DNA of 64,000 nucleotides from an uncultured Clostridia bacterium (lineage in GTDB: Bacteria; Bacillota; Clostridia; Oscillospirales; Acutalibacteraceae). Position numbers and translations under genes: made by a program. Shown in pieces: positions 41,008-50,242 of this stretch (position 1 is its first letter; the number at the start of each line of letters is the position of its first letter). Below the pieces are notes generated by a model. It was given only the letters and a program-made list of their open reading frames with translations, did no database searches and was not told the DNA's origin. The stretch is taken from positions 124,001-188,000 of the forward strand of contig CALWIO010000001.1 in the NCBI GenBank assembly GCA_944380765.1, given 5' to 3'.

Positions 41008-43587
41008 TCAACCTTTTGCGTCATACCAGGTTTTGCCCGTATTCACATCGGCAAGCAGTTTAACCTTCATAACGCAAGCGTTTTCCATTTCCTCCTTCAA
41101 GATTTCCGCGGCGCGCGCGGCTTCCTCCTCCGGCGCCTCCACTATAAGCTCATCGTGCACCTGCAAAATAAGCCTTGAACGCATTTTTTCGGCTCTGAGC
41201 CTGTTATAGACGCGCACCATGGCGATTTTTATTATATCCGCCGCCGTACCCTGAATAGGCATATTGCGCGCCACACGCTCGCCGAACGCGCGCAGCATTC
41301 CGTTTGAGGAAGTAAGCTCCGGCAGGTATCTGCGGCGTCCCCACAGCGTGCTGACATAGCCGTTTTTCTTGGCTTCGGCGACGACATTTTCCATATACTT
41401 CTCGACTCCCCCGTAATGGCGGAGATAGCCTTTTATATACTCGTCCGCCTCCTTGCGGGTAACGCCTATATCCTTTGCGAGTGAAAAAGCGCCTATTCCG
41501 TAAACTATTCCGAAGTTGACGGCTTTCGCGCGGCTTCGCATAAGCGGAGTTACCATTTGAACAGGCATATTGAACACCTGCGAGGCGGTGACGGTATGAA
41601 TATCAACGCCCTCATTGAAAGCCTTTATCATCTCGCCGTCATTCGCTATATGCGCCAGCACCCTAAGCTCAATCTGTGAATAATCGGCGTCCGCAAGCAG
41701 ACAGCCCTCCCCTGCCACAAAAAAGCGGCGCATTTCCTTGCCTAATTCCTTGCGCACGGGGATATTCTGCAAATTAGGCTCGGTTGACGATATTCTGCCG
41801 GTTCTCGTTTCGGTCTGAATAAACGAGGAATGTATTCTGCCGTCCGGCCCTATTACCTTTAATAGCCCCTCGCAGTAAGTGGAATACAGCTTTGAGAGCG
41901 TTCTGTACCACAGTATTTTTTCGATTATCGGGTGCTCGTCGCTGAGGCTTTCAAGCACCTCGGCGTTGGTGGAGTAACCGCTTTTTGTTTTTTTGCGCGC
42001 GGGAAGCCCGAGCTTTTCAAAAAGCACTGTTCCGAGCTGTTTGGGAGAGTTTATATTGAACTCTCCGCCCGCCATATCATAAATTTCGCTTTGAACGCCT
42101 TTAAGCTCTTTGCTTATCTTTTCGGAAAATTCGGCTATGCCCTGCCTGTCCGCCATAAAGCCTATATGCTCCATTGACGCGAGCACCTCAGCAAGGGGCA
42201 TTTCGACTTCATATAGCAGATACTCCTGAGAGTTTGCCTCAATCATCAAAGCAAGCCGTCTTGCCGCGGCAGAGAGAGCCGCGCACTGTACCGCGGGCGG
42301 AAAGTCGGACTTGACCGCCGGCACGGGCACCTTATATTCCTCGCAGAGACGCGCAGGCTCGTAGCTGCCTGCCGAGGGGTTTAAAATATAGCCTGCCAGC
42401 GAGGTATCCATAGCCACAGAGTTTACCTCTATATTATTTAAAAAAGCGTATCTGTAAAGCAGTTTTGAATTGTCGGTATATATTTTAACGCCCGGATTTT
42501 CCAGCGCCGAAACCGCCATAGCGCGGCAGGCGTCATCGGACAAATCGGCTCGGTAAACAGCCGAATCCTGCAAAAAGCAGAAAACGGGAGCGCCGGCCTC
42601 TTTATAATCGGCGGTAATATAGGCTTTGCCAGATTTTTCAATGCTCTTTAAAAGCTCGCCGGGGGAAAACTCGGTTACAAACTCCATTTCTTTTTCCGGT
42701 TGCGAACTGTAAACCGCGTTAGCCGAAAAATTCAGCTTTTCAATCAGCTTGAACATTTCAAGGTCGGCAAGCATTGCCCTTGCGGCAGGCTCGTCGGCGG
42801 TTTTCGGAACGGTATCTTCAAGAGTACAGCCGAGGGGCGCGTCCCTTACGATTGTTCCGAGCTTGTAGCTTAAAAACGCCTTGTCCTTATCTGCACGCAG
42901 CTTATTTTTTACCGTTTCCTTAATTTCAAGGCTGTCGATATTTTCATAGATATACTCAACCGAGCCGTAAGTCTTTATAAGCTCGCCGGCGGTTTTCGGC
43001 CCTATTCCGGCAACTCCCGGAATATTGTCGGAGCTGTCGCCCTGAAGCGCTTTGATATCAATCATCTGAGAGGGCGAAACCGAATACTCCTCAAAAAGTC
43101 TTACCTTGTCGTACACCTCGGTCTGCGTTCTGCCCATTTTGGTATGGGGAAGCAGCACCGTTACATTGTCGCTTATAAGCTGGAACGAGTCCCTGTCGCC
43201 GGTGGCGATATAGCAGAAATCGCCGCTGCCGCACATTGCCGAAACGGTGCCGAGAACATCGTCCGCCTCATAACCCTCGACCTCGATTATTTTATAGCCC
43301 AGCGCTGTCAGAAGCTCTTTGAGCACCGGAAGCTGCTCGGCAAGCTCGGGCGGCATTCCCTTGCGGTTAGCCTTATAGCCCTCGTACATCTTATGCCGGA
43401 AAGTGGGCGCTTTAAGGTCAAAAGCCACCGCTACACCGTCGGGCGAAAGCTCCTCGCACAGTTTAAGAAAGATATTCATAAATCCGTAGATACCGTTGGT
43501 GTATCTGCCGTCCTTGGTGGTGAGCTGTTTAATGCCGTAAAAGGCACGGTTTAAAATGCTGTTTCCGTCAACCGCAAGAATTTTCAC
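41008..43587 (-). CDS. polA: DNA polymerase I
   Basis: An 859-residue repair and Okazaki-fragment polymerase. An N-terminal 5'-3' exonuclease (KILAVDGNSILNRAFYG; GYEADDVLGT; IKALQGDSSDNIPGV) is followed by a 3'-5' exonuclease-like domain whose acidic motifs I could not find, so proofreading is probably lost, as in many Firmicutes. The polymerase has motif A DADYSQIELRVLAH, motif B RSRAKAVNFGIVYG and motif C QVHDELIVEA. I place the start at GTG 43587 after a TTGGAG site; an in-frame GTG at 43605 lies before that site. The phosphatase-RimI and tsaD genes follow with 4- and 1-bp gaps, forming a polA-rimI-tsaD operon. Confidence 0.95.
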   Translation of the reverse strand: MKILAVDGNSILNRAFYGIKQLTTKDGRYTNGIYGFMNIFLKLCEELSPDGVAVAFDLKAPTFRHKMYEGYKANRKGMPPELAEQLPVLKELLTALGYKIIEVEGYEADDVLGTVSAMCGSGDFCYIATGDRDSFQLISDNVTVLLPHTKMGRTQTEVYDKVRLFEEYSVSPSQMIDIKALQGDSSDNIPGVAGIGPKTAGELIKTYGSVEYIYENIDSLEIKETVKNKLRADKDKAFLSYKLGTIVRDAPLGCTLEDTVPKTADEPAARAMLADLEMFKLIEKLNFSANAVYSSQPEKEMEFVTEFSPGELLKSIEKSGKAYITADYKEAGAPVFCFLQDSAVYRADLSDDACRAMAVSALENPGVKIYTDNSKLLYRYAFLNNIEVNSVAMDTSLAGYILNPSAGSYEPARLCEEYKVPVPAVKSDFPPAVQCAALSAAARRLALMIEANSQEYLLYEVEMPLAEVLASMEHIGFMADRQGIAEFSEKISKELKGVQSEIYDMAGGEFNINSPKQLGTVLFEKLGLPARKKTKSGYSTNAEVLESLSDEHPIIEKILWYRTLSKLYSTYCEGLLKVIGPDGRIHSSFIQTETRTGRISSTEPNLQNIPVRKELGKEMRRFFVAGEGCLLADADYSQIELRVLAHIANDGEMIKAFNEGVDIHTVTASQVFNMPVQMVTPLMRSRAKAVNFGIVYGIGAFSLAKDIGVTRKEADEYIKGYLRHYGGVEKYMENVVAEAKKNGYVSTLWGRRRYLPELTSSNGMLRAFGERVARNMPIQGTAADIIKIAMVRVYNRLRAEKMRSRLILQVHDELIVEAPEEEAARAAEILKEEMENACVMKVKLLADVNTGKTWYDAKG

Positions 43588-43627
43588 ACACAAAACTCCA
43601 AACACAAATAAAGTCAGATATAAAGAT

Positions 43628-43657
43628 ATTTTAACATATCAGGCGGCATATATGCAA
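43628..43657 (-). promoter_or_regulatory. Promoter of polA operon
   Basis: TTGCAT (43657-43652), 18 bp, TAAAAT (43633-43628). Confidence 0.45.
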
Positions 43658-43676
43658 CTGTTTTTGCCGCTGAAAT

Positions 43677-43708
43677 GAAAAACGGGACCGCCTGTAAAGA
43701 CGGTCCCG
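43677..43708 (-). terminator. Terminator of the potABCD operon
   Basis: Arms CGGGACCG and CGGTCCCG with a 10-base loop; the minus strand runs into five Ts. Confidence 0.85.
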
Positions 43709-43723
43709 GCGTATCGGTAAAAA

Positions 43724-44956
43724 TTAAACCTCGTGGCGTTTCTGCATTTTCTTTTTGCGCACTACGGTGATAACAATTACCGCAATCACAACGGCTATCA
43801 CAGCCGCGAAAACCGCGTAGAACATCACCGAATTATCCTCGCTCTTGACTTCCAGGAAAAGTTCGTTCATATACTGAATGGTTTCGTCGGAAACATGGTG
43901 GAACTCCTGTGTTGTAAGGTCGGCCGTGGGATAAACCGCCTCGCTGTCGATAAGCGAGTAATCCTCATTTTCACGCACCGCCTTATTGGGTGTGGCGTAA
44001 TAAATATACTCGGCGTTGGCAAGGGCAACCTCCGGTTCAAGCATAAAGTTTATAAACGCCTCGGCGCCCTTTTTGTTCTCGCTTCCCTTGGGTATGCACA
44101 TGGCGTCATAGAAAGTGTTGACGCCCTCTTCGGGGAACGCGAAGTCCAGGTCGGGATTGTTGGCTTTCATAAGCTCATAGTCGCCCGCGTAATAGGTGGC
44201 AAGGGCATAATCGCCGCTCTCCATCTTATCAAAAACTTCGTCCATTACATATTCGGGTTTGACCGTTTTGCGCTGTTCCTTTAAAAGGTCAGCCGCGGCT
44301 TTCCAGTCTTCCTTGTTTTCGGTGTTGAAATCCTGACCGAGAAGCGCCTGAGCGATTGCGAAAGTGTCGCGCGGGTTATTGAACATAAGGACTCTGCCCT
44401 CGTACTGCTCGTCCCAGAGCACATCCCAGCTTGTGGGCTTCTCTTTAACATACTTTGTGTTGTATATGAGAATGGTTGTTCCCACATTGTAAATTACGCC
44501 GTAATCCTTAATCTGCTCTCCGCCCACCTCGGCGTTTACAAGATAACCGTACTGTTCGGCGTCAAAATATTTTTCATAGTTGGGAATATTGGCATAGTCG
44601 AGCTTTTCAAGCATATTCTCGACCATAAGGCGCTCCACCATATAGTCTGACGGCACTATAACATCATAGCTTACGCCGCCGCCGGACAGCTTTGAGTACA
44701 TATTTTCGTTGGACTCAAAGGTTGTGTAGTTTACATCACAGCCCGTAACTCGCTCAAATTCGAAGATTACATCAAGCTCCTCATCGTCAATATACTCGCC
44801 CCAGTTATACACATTCAGAGTTGTTCCCTGAAGCCCGAGTCCGGCATAATAGTCGAGAGTTTCCTGCGAAAAGATTTCCTCCTCGGCAAAAGCGGGCGTT
44901 ACCGCCGAAAACATAAGCAGCAGTACGGCAACAGCCGCAGCAAAGAATTTTTTCAT
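43724..44956 (-). CDS. potD: Spermidine/putrescine-binding protein with C-terminal membrane anchor
   Basis: A 410-residue extracytoplasmic substrate-binding protein. Residues 1-24 are a signal peptide ending in AFA, without a lipobox cysteine. The mature part has LNVYNWGEYID and VNYTTFESNENMY, typical of PotD. A transmembrane helix at about 377-398 followed by a basic tail (RKKKMQKRHEV) anchors the C-terminus. Firmicutes PotD proteins are normally N-terminal lipoproteins, so this one uses a different attachment. It is the last gene of potA-B-C-D, 12 bp after potC. Polyamine specificity is inferred from family. Confidence 0.92.
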   Translation of the reverse strand: MKKFFAAAVAVLLLMFSAVTPAFAEEEIFSQETLDYYAGLGLQGTTLNVYNWGEYIDDEELDVIFEFERVTGCDVNYTTFESNENMYSKLSGGGVSYDVIVPSDYMVERLMVENMLEKLDYANIPNYEKYFDAEQYGYLVNAEVGGEQIKDYGVIYNVGTTILIYNTKYVKEKPTSWDVLWDEQYEGRVLMFNNPRDTFAIAQALLGQDFNTENKEDWKAAADLLKEQRKTVKPEYVMDEVFDKMESGDYALATYYAGDYELMKANNPDLDFAFPEEGVNTFYDAMCIPKGSENKKGAEAFINFMLEPEVALANAEYIYYATPNKAVRENEDYSLIDSEAVYPTADLTTQEFHHVSDETIQYMNELFLEVKSEDNSVMFYAVFAAVIAVVIAVIVITVVRKKKMQKRHEV

Positions 44957-44968
44957 TTTTTATTCCCC

Positions 44969-45781
44969 CTATTTTGATTTTTGTCTTTTATCCGATTTTG
45001 CCTGAGCTATATTCATAAGTATCAGCAATACGAACATAGCGGCAAAAATAAGAGTTGATAAAGCGTACATATCCGGCTTGACTCTTTTCTTTGTCATTGA
45101 GAAAATGTGTATAGGAAGCGTCTGGAAGTCCGGACCGTTGGTAAAGTAGCTTATAATAAAGTCGTCAAGCGAAAGGGTGAACGCCATAATCGCTCCGGCT
45201 GCAATACCCGGAAGAATAATGGGAAAAACCACTTTCATAAACGCTTTTACGGGGTGACAGCCCAAATCCTGAGCCGCCTCGTAAACCCGTATATCCATCT
45301 GCCGCAGTTTCGGCAGGACGGACAGGATTATATAGGGAAGCTGAAAGCTGACATGAGCTATAAGGATAGTGCCGAAGCCCAGTACATTTTTGCGGTTGAG
45401 CAAAGCGCCTGCGAAAACAAACAGCAGCATCATTGAAATACCGGTTACGATTTCCGGATTCATCATAGGTATATTGGTAACCGTCATAACCGAGGTTTTG
45501 GCGTATTTGTTTTTCATGGCGTTTATGCCCACAGCCGCGAGCGTGCCCATTACGGTTGAGACTACCGCCGACACAACCGCGAGTATTACCGTATTTTTGA
45601 GCGCGTCCATAGTGGCTCTGTCCGAAAACAGGCGCTCGTACCATTGAAGCGAAAATCCGCTGAACACATAGGTGCTCTCGCTCCCGTTAAACGAGAAGAC
45701 GGTCATTACCGCCATTGGCGCGTAAAGGAACACAAACACCAAAGCCATATATATTTTCGCCGCGGGAGATGTTTTGCTCAT
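44969..45781 (-). CDS. potC: Polyamine ABC transporter permease PotC
   Basis: A 270-residue inner-membrane permease with six helices. The EAA loop that docks the ATPase is YEAAQDLGCHPVKAFMKVVFPIILPGI near 165-190. The LSLDDFIISYFTNGPDFQTLPIHIFS segment is typical of PotC; its core is LDDFIISYF. The start overlaps the end of potB by 4 bp (ATGA). Confidence 0.94.
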   Translation of the reverse strand: MSKTSPAAKIYMALVFVFLYAPMAVMTVFSFNGSESTYVFSGFSLQWYERLFSDRATMDALKNTVILAVVSAVVSTVMGTLAAVGINAMKNKYAKTSVMTVTNIPMMNPEIVTGISMMLLFVFAGALLNRKNVLGFGTILIAHVSFQLPYIILSVLPKLRQMDIRVYEAAQDLGCHPVKAFMKVVFPIILPGIAAGAIMAFTLSLDDFIISYFTNGPDFQTLPIHIFSMTKKRVKPDMYALSTLIFAAMFVLLILMNIAQAKSDKRQKSK

Positions 45782-46605
45782 ATTACAACACCTCCGTCAT
45801 CGTCGCTGTCGGTAAAGTAATTGAGTACGCCAAGGCATATAAGAATCATCACCATAAGCACAAGCGAAAGAGCCGCGCCGAGATTGTAGTTATACGCCGA
45901 CTGGAACTGCGCCTCAATAACATCACCGATTAAAGTTATCTGCCCTCCGCCGAGTTTTTGGGTAATATAAAAGGTGCTGACCGACGGCACAAACACCATT
46001 GTTATGCCGCTGGCTATACCCGGAACGGAAAGCGGAATTATGACCCTGCGCAGGCAGTGCAGCTTGCTGCTGCCCAAATCCTGAGCCGCCTCCACAAGCG
46101 AATTGTCCATTTTAGCCATTACCGTGTAAATGGGCAGAATCATATACGGCAGATAATTGTAAACCATTCCGAGGATTACCGCCGCGCCTGTATTGAGCAT
46201 GTGGAAGGGTCCTAACCCCACAAGCCCGAAAATGCGGTTGAGCACTCCCGATTCGCCGAGAATGGTAAGCCACGAATAAGTCCTTATAAGGAAGCTCATC
46301 CACATAGGCAGCATTACGAGCATTACCGACATTCTCTGAAAGGAAACGCCGCTCTGCGCTAAAAAATAGGCGAAGGGATAAGCTATAATAAGGCAGATAA
46401 CCGTGGCGACCGCGCCGTAGCTTATGGACAGCATAAAGGTGGAGGCGTAATCGCCTATCTGCATTATATTGTCAAAGGTAGGATTGCCTGCCGAATCGGT
46501 AAAGGCATAGTAAATTACCATTATCATCGGCGCTATTATAAACAGAGCCGACCAGAGAAGATAGGGCGCGTTTATGATTTTCTGCAACAAGGTGGTCTTT
46601 TTCAT
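45778..46605 (-). CDS. potB: Polyamine ABC transporter permease PotB
   Basis: A 275-residue permease with six helices and the EAA loop LVEAAQDLGSSKLHCLRRVIIP near 168-189. It pairs with PotC. It begins 13 bp after potA and overlaps potC. VSTFYITQKLGGG near 220 is typical of PotB. The C-terminal tail is short and acidic. Confidence 0.94.
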   Translation of the reverse strand: MKKTTLLQKIINAPYLLWSALFIIAPMIMVIYYAFTDSAGNPTFDNIMQIGDYASTFMLSISYGAVATVICLIIAYPFAYFLAQSGVSFQRMSVMLVMLPMWMSFLIRTYSWLTILGESGVLNRIFGLVGLGPFHMLNTGAAVILGMVYNYLPYMILPIYTVMAKMDNSLVEAAQDLGSSKLHCLRRVIIPLSVPGIASGITMVFVPSVSTFYITQKLGGGQITLIGDVIEAQFQSAYNYNLGAALSLVLMVMILICLGVLNYFTDSDDDGGVVI

Positions 46606-46618
46606 GCCGCGCGCCCCC

Positions 46619-47728
46619 TTATGTTTCGGAAAGCTCGTCGAACTCGTCGCTGAAAGAGCTGTAATCGCCGTAGAGTCCCGAATATTCCGACTTTTTCATT
46701 ATATGCATTTCATCGGGTTTTATGGAAATTCCTATCACATCGCCGACTTCGCTTTTCTGCGTTGTCTGAATCATCCACTTGAAGCCGTCAATATCCACGA
46801 TAATCTCATAATGAACGCCCTTAAAGGTGACAGAGGTCACTTCTCCCTTTAACATTCCCATGTCGGGAGCGACGACATCAATATCCTCGGGGCGGATAAC
46901 CACATCGACAGGCTCATCTTTTTTAAAGCCCTTGTCAACGCACTTGAAGCTGATTGAGGAAAACTCAACTGAGAAATCCTCGTGCATTATTCCGTCAAGG
47001 ATATTGCTCTCGCCTATAAAATCCGCCACAAAGGCGTTTTTAGGCTCGTTGTAAACATCAAGCGGAGTGCCTATCTGCTGGATTTCGCCGTTGTTCATTA
47101 CAACAACGGTATCCGACATTGAAAGAGCCTCCTCCTGGTCGTGAGTTACATATATAAAAGTAATTCCCAGTTTCTGCTGAATGTTTTTAAGCTCTACCTG
47201 CATATCTTTTCTGAGTTTCAGGTCAAGGGCGCCCAGAGGTTCGTCAAGAAGCACAACTCTCGGCTCCACAGCCAGAGCGCGCGCGATAGCGACTCTCTGC
47301 TGCTGACCGCCCGAAAGGGAGTCGATTTTTCTTGAACCGAAGCCGCTTAAATTTACAAGCGCCAGCATTTCCTTTACTTTCTGCTGAATATCCTTCTCCT
47401 TCATCTTTTTAAGGCGAAGTCCGAAAGCTATGTTTTCATAAACATTCAGATGAGGAAAAAGCGCATAACGCTGAAAAATGGTGTTAACCTGACGCTTATA
47501 CGCAGGAACACCATTGATATTTTTACCCTCAAAAATAACATCGCCGCTGTCCTGCTGCAAAAAGCCCGCTATTATCCGCAGGGTAGTTGTTTTACCGCAG
47601 CCCGACGGCCCGAGTAAGGTTATAAACTCGCCGTCGCGTATATACAGGTTGATGTTGTTGAGAATTTTCTGATTATCAAAGCTTACGCTGATGTTTTTAA
47701 GGTCGATGATAACAGGATTGTTTTTCAA
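46619..47728 (-). CDS. potA: Polyamine ABC transporter ATP-binding protein PotA
   Basis: A 369-residue ATPase. Walker A is GPSGCGKTT (about 39-47), the signature is [15 protein letters not shown], Walker B is [12 protein letters not shown] and the H-loop is [10 protein letters not shown]-terminal TOBE-like regulatory domain ([12 protein letters not shown]) completes it. The start is TTG 47728, 8 bases past a GGAG site; no ATG fits better. It is the first gene of the operon, behind a good promoter and a short leader that contains a small hairpin (AAGCC/GGCTT near 47770-47784). Confidence 0.95.
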   Translation of the reverse strand: MKNNPVIIDLKNISVSFDNQKILNNINLYIRDGEFITLLGPSGCGKTTTLRIIAGFLQQDSGDVIFEGKNINGVPAYKRQVNTIFQRYALFPHLNVYENIAFGLRLKKMKEKDIQQKVKEMLALVNLSGFGSRKIDSLSGGQQQRVAIARALAVEPRVVLLDEPLGALDLKLRKDMQVELKNIQQKLGITFIYVTHDQEEALSMSDTVVVMNNGEIQQIGTPLDVYNEPKNAFVADFIGESNILDGIMHEDFSVEFSSISFKCVDKGFKKDEPVDVVIRPEDIDVVAPDMGMLKGEVTSVTFKGVHYEIIVDIDGFKWMIQTTQKSEVGDVIGISIKPDEMHIMKKSEYSGLYGDYSSFSDEFDELSET

Positions 47729-47801
47729 TTATGCATCTCCATTCCAACCGATAGGTATAGTTGGGCTAAGCCTTTTGGCTTTCCCTATTTGGTATGAGTT
47801 A

Positions 47802-47830
47802 AATATAATCGCATTTTAACAAAAAGTCAA
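47802..47830 (-). promoter_or_regulatory. Promoter of potABCD
   Basis: TTGACT (47830-47825), 17 bp, TATATT (47807-47802), giving a 5' leader of about 65 bases. Confidence 0.65.
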
Positions 47831-47848
47831 CATTTTTTTACTAAATTT

Positions 47849-48634
47849 TCAGCGGCTTTCCGCTGTTATTTCGCAGAGCTTTGACGGGCTGCGGGTAGTT
47901 ATGTTGTCAGGCGAGGCGCTGAGGGCTTTATACATATCGAGTTCACCGTCAACAGTCCATACGGAAACTTTAAGCCCGTTTTCGTGAAACGCCTTTACAA
48001 GCTCAGCAGTCAAGCCCTTATAATTCATATTTATTCCTTCCGCTCCCGCGTTTTTCGTCTTTGCAACAAGAGTGTCAAGATACCCGCTGTCGGCGGCAAG
48101 AGAGGCGTCAACTTCCAGATTGAGATAGTAATTTATTCCCTGCGCTTTTGATTTTACATCGCCGAGATAATCCTCGCTTACGCCCGTAAAGAAAATCCTT
48201 TCCTCTACGCCGTACTCCTCGGCGAGCGGCAGAACTTTTTCAAGCGCCTTTGTTGACTTTATATCCACATTGGCGGCAACCGAATCATATTCGGCAAGGC
48301 AGGCGAAAGCCTCGCCGAGAGTCACCTCGCCGCCTTTCGGCTCGTTGTGCGAGAGAACAGGCTCGCCGTTTTCGGTAAAATTAAGGTCGAACTCGACAAT
48401 ATCCGCCCCGCACTCAATTCCCTTTCTTACAGCGTCAAGGGAATTTTCAGCCGTTTTTTCACAGCCGGTATGCGCCGTCACCGTGAAATCCGCCGGCAGG
48501 ACAAAGCCCGCCTCTTTATAATCGCCGAGCTGTTTTACGCGGTACGCGTAAACCGAGCCGACCGCAGCCGCCGCCACTGCCGCCGCGGCAGTCAGGGAAG
48601 CTATAAGAGCTATCGCCGTTTTTTTCTTGTTCAT
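47849..48634 (-). CDS. Membrane-anchored glycerophosphodiester phosphodiesterase-family protein
   Basis: A 261-residue protein: one N-terminal helix (about 6-28), then a TIM-barrel phosphodiesterase domain facing outward. The first motif reads AHTGCEKTAENS where the family has HRG...PENT, so the arginine is replaced. The metal pair VEFDLNFTENG and the second histidine in VLSHNE are kept, though the usual HD is HN. The barrel end has the expected LKVSVWTVD. The fold is clear; whether it hydrolyses glycerophosphodiesters or has drifted is open. ATG 48634 follows a GGAGG site, 16 bp after the YbaK-type gene, so the two form a small operon. Confidence 0.75.
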   Translation of the reverse strand: MNKKKTAIALIASLTAAAAVAAAAVGSVYAYRVKQLGDYKEAGFVLPADFTVTAHTGCEKTAENSLDAVRKGIECGADIVEFDLNFTENGEPVLSHNEPKGGEVTLGEAFACLAEYDSVAANVDIKSTKALEKVLPLAEEYGVEERIFFTGVSEDYLGDVKSKAQGINYYLNLEVDASLAADSGYLDTLVAKTKNAGAEGINMNYKGLTAELVKAFHENGLKVSVWTVDGELDMYKALSASPDNITTRSPSKLCEITAESR

Positions 48635-48650
48635 ACCCGACGCCTCCGGT

Positions 48651-49127
48651 TCAGTTTGTTTCAACAGGCTTTGAAACATCAATCCACTCTTTAAATCCCG
48701 AATATTTTTCCAGCTCCTCAATCGTCAGCTCAATGGCGCTGTTGGAGCTTCCGCAGGCGGGAAAGACCGTTTGAAAGCGCTTTAAGGACTCGTCAAGATA
48801 AACGCTGACGCCCTCCTTTACGGCGAAAGGACAAACGCCGCCTATTTTGTGGCCGACAAGCTCTTCAAGCTCCCCGGGACTCATCATTTTCGCCTTGGTA
48901 TGGAAAAAAGCCTTGTATTTCGGATTGTCGATTTTTACATCGCCCGCCGTTAAAATCAGCACCGGACCGCCATTCACGATAAAAGAAAGGGTTTTGCAGA
49001 TTCTTGCGTTCTGAGTACCGAGAGCTCGCGCGGCAAGCTCGACCGTTGCGCTTGAAACAGGAAATTCAAGCACTCTGTTTTCAATTCCGTACTGTTTAAA
49101 ATATTCCTTTACGGCTTCAACCGACAT
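48651..49127 (-). CDS. YbaK/EbsC-type aminoacyl-tRNA deacylase
   Basis: A 158-residue cytosolic protein of the YbaK/ProX trans-editing family, which removes mischarged amino acids from tRNA(Pro) and related tRNAs. Landmarks are the early SSATVELAARALG, the central KTLSFIVNGGPVLILTAGD with the catalytic-type lysine, and the GGVCPFAVKEGVSVYLDESL and GSSNSAIELT segments. It begins 75 bp past the iol operon end, behind a hairpin without a T-run, so it may have its own promoter or partly receive read-through. Confidence 0.9.
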   Translation of the reverse strand: MSVEAVKEYFKQYGIENRVLEFPVSSATVELAARALGTQNARICKTLSFIVNGGPVLILTAGDVKIDNPKYKAFFHTKAKMMSPGELEELVGHKIGGVCPFAVKEGVSVYLDESLKRFQTVFPACGSSNSAIELTIEELEKYSGFKEWIDVSKPVETN

Positions 49128-49148
49128 TTTAACACCCCTTATTTTGCA

Positions 49149-49184
49149 GTTCGCCCTTTCACAAAAGCGTGTGAAAGAGCGAAC
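49149..49184. other. Hairpin at the end of the iol operon (weak terminator)
   Basis: Fourteen-base imperfect arms (49149-49162, 49171-49184; one mismatch) lie 18 bp past iolG. Neither strand has a T-run after it, so it may attenuate or protect the 3' end rather than terminate fully. Confidence 0.5.
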
Positions 49185-49201
49185 CTGATTATTTATTAAG
49201 A

Positions 49202-50215
49202 TTACTCGATTTCCGAAAGCTTTACGGGACGGTGCTCGGCTACGCTCTTTTTGGCGGCGAGTCCGATTTTAACCGACTGCATTCCGGCGTGGATTCCCAC
49301 GGGAACCTCCGTATTGTTTTCACAGGCGTTTACAAACTGACGCATTTCCTCGGAGAACGAGCCCATATAGCGTTCAAGGAAGAAGAACAGGGGCTTTTCG
49401 CCGGTTACGCCGTTCTCATCGGCTATTACCGCTGAGGAAAGAGTATCGTTTGAGGTTGCCACCATACCCTTTGAGCCGAAAAGCTCGGCGCGCTGGTCAT
49501 AGCCGTAAGCCGCGCGGCGGGAGTTGTCGATAACCGCCAAAGCGCCGTTAGCCATTTTCATGGTGATAATCGCCGTATCCACATCGCCCTGCTCGCCGAT
49601 AGCTGGGTCAACCAAAACCGCTGAGTTTACATAGAGCTCCTCAACATCGCTGTCGGTAAGGAAGCACGCCATATCGAAATCGTGAATGGTCATATCAAGG
49701 AATATTCCTCCGGAAACCTTGATATAAGCGGGATTGGGGGGCTCGGGGTCGCGCGAGGTAATTTTGAGAATGTGCGCGTCGCCGATTCTGCCCTCGTCAT
49801 ACGCTTTGCGGATTGCCGCGAAGTTATGGTCAAAGCGGCGGTTAAAGCCCACCTGGAATTTTATTTCGGGGTGTTCTTTCAAGGCGTCGGCGACAGCCTG
49901 AATTTTAGCTGTTGTATGGTCAACGGGCTTTTCGCAGAAAACATGCTTGCCGGCGTTGATAGCCTCGACGGAAATATCGGCGTGAGTGTCCGTTGAAGAG
50001 CAGACAAGCACCGCGTCAATATCCTTATCCTCAATAATTTTTTTATAGTCGGTATAAATCTTTTTAACGCCGAAGCTCTCGACAAACGCTTTTGTTTCAT
50101 CGTTCATAAAGGGGTCCGCGACGGCGGTTACCTCAGCGTTTTTAACATGGTATGAAATTGATTCAAGATGAACCTTACCTATGCGGCCTGCGCCGATGAT
50201 ACCTATTTTTAACAT
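49202..50215 (-). CDS. iolG: Inositol 2-dehydrogenase
   Basis: A 337-residue NAD-dependent GFO/IDH/MocA dehydrogenase oxidising myo-inositol to 2-keto-myo-inositol, the first pathway step. The NAD site is IGIIGAGRIGKVH, the catalytic lysine is in FCEKPVD (about K96), and the HDFDMACFL motif carries the active-site histidine. It is the last gene of the iol operon although it acts first. A GGAGG site precedes the ATG. Confidence 0.94.
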   Translation of the reverse strand: MLKIGIIGAGRIGKVHLESISYHVKNAEVTAVADPFMNDETKAFVESFGVKKIYTDYKKIIEDKDIDAVLVCSSTDTHADISVEAINAGKHVFCEKPVDHTTAKIQAVADALKEHPEIKFQVGFNRRFDHNFAAIRKAYDEGRIGDAHILKITSRDPEPPNPAYIKVSGGIFLDMTIHDFDMACFLTDSDVEELYVNSAVLVDPAIGEQGDVDTAIITMKMANGALAVIDNSRRAAYGYDQRAELFGSKGMVATSNDTLSSAVIADENGVTGEKPLFFFLERYMGSFSEEMRQFVNACENNTEVPVGIHAGMQSVKIGLAAKKSVAEHRPVKLSEIE

Positions 50216-50242
50216 AATTTTCCTCCGTATAAAAACCTGTGA

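Noticed and set aside
47729..47801. Riboswitch in the potA leader
   Set aside because: The leader is about 65 bases with one short hairpin and no terminator-antiterminator pair; too little to support a riboswitch.
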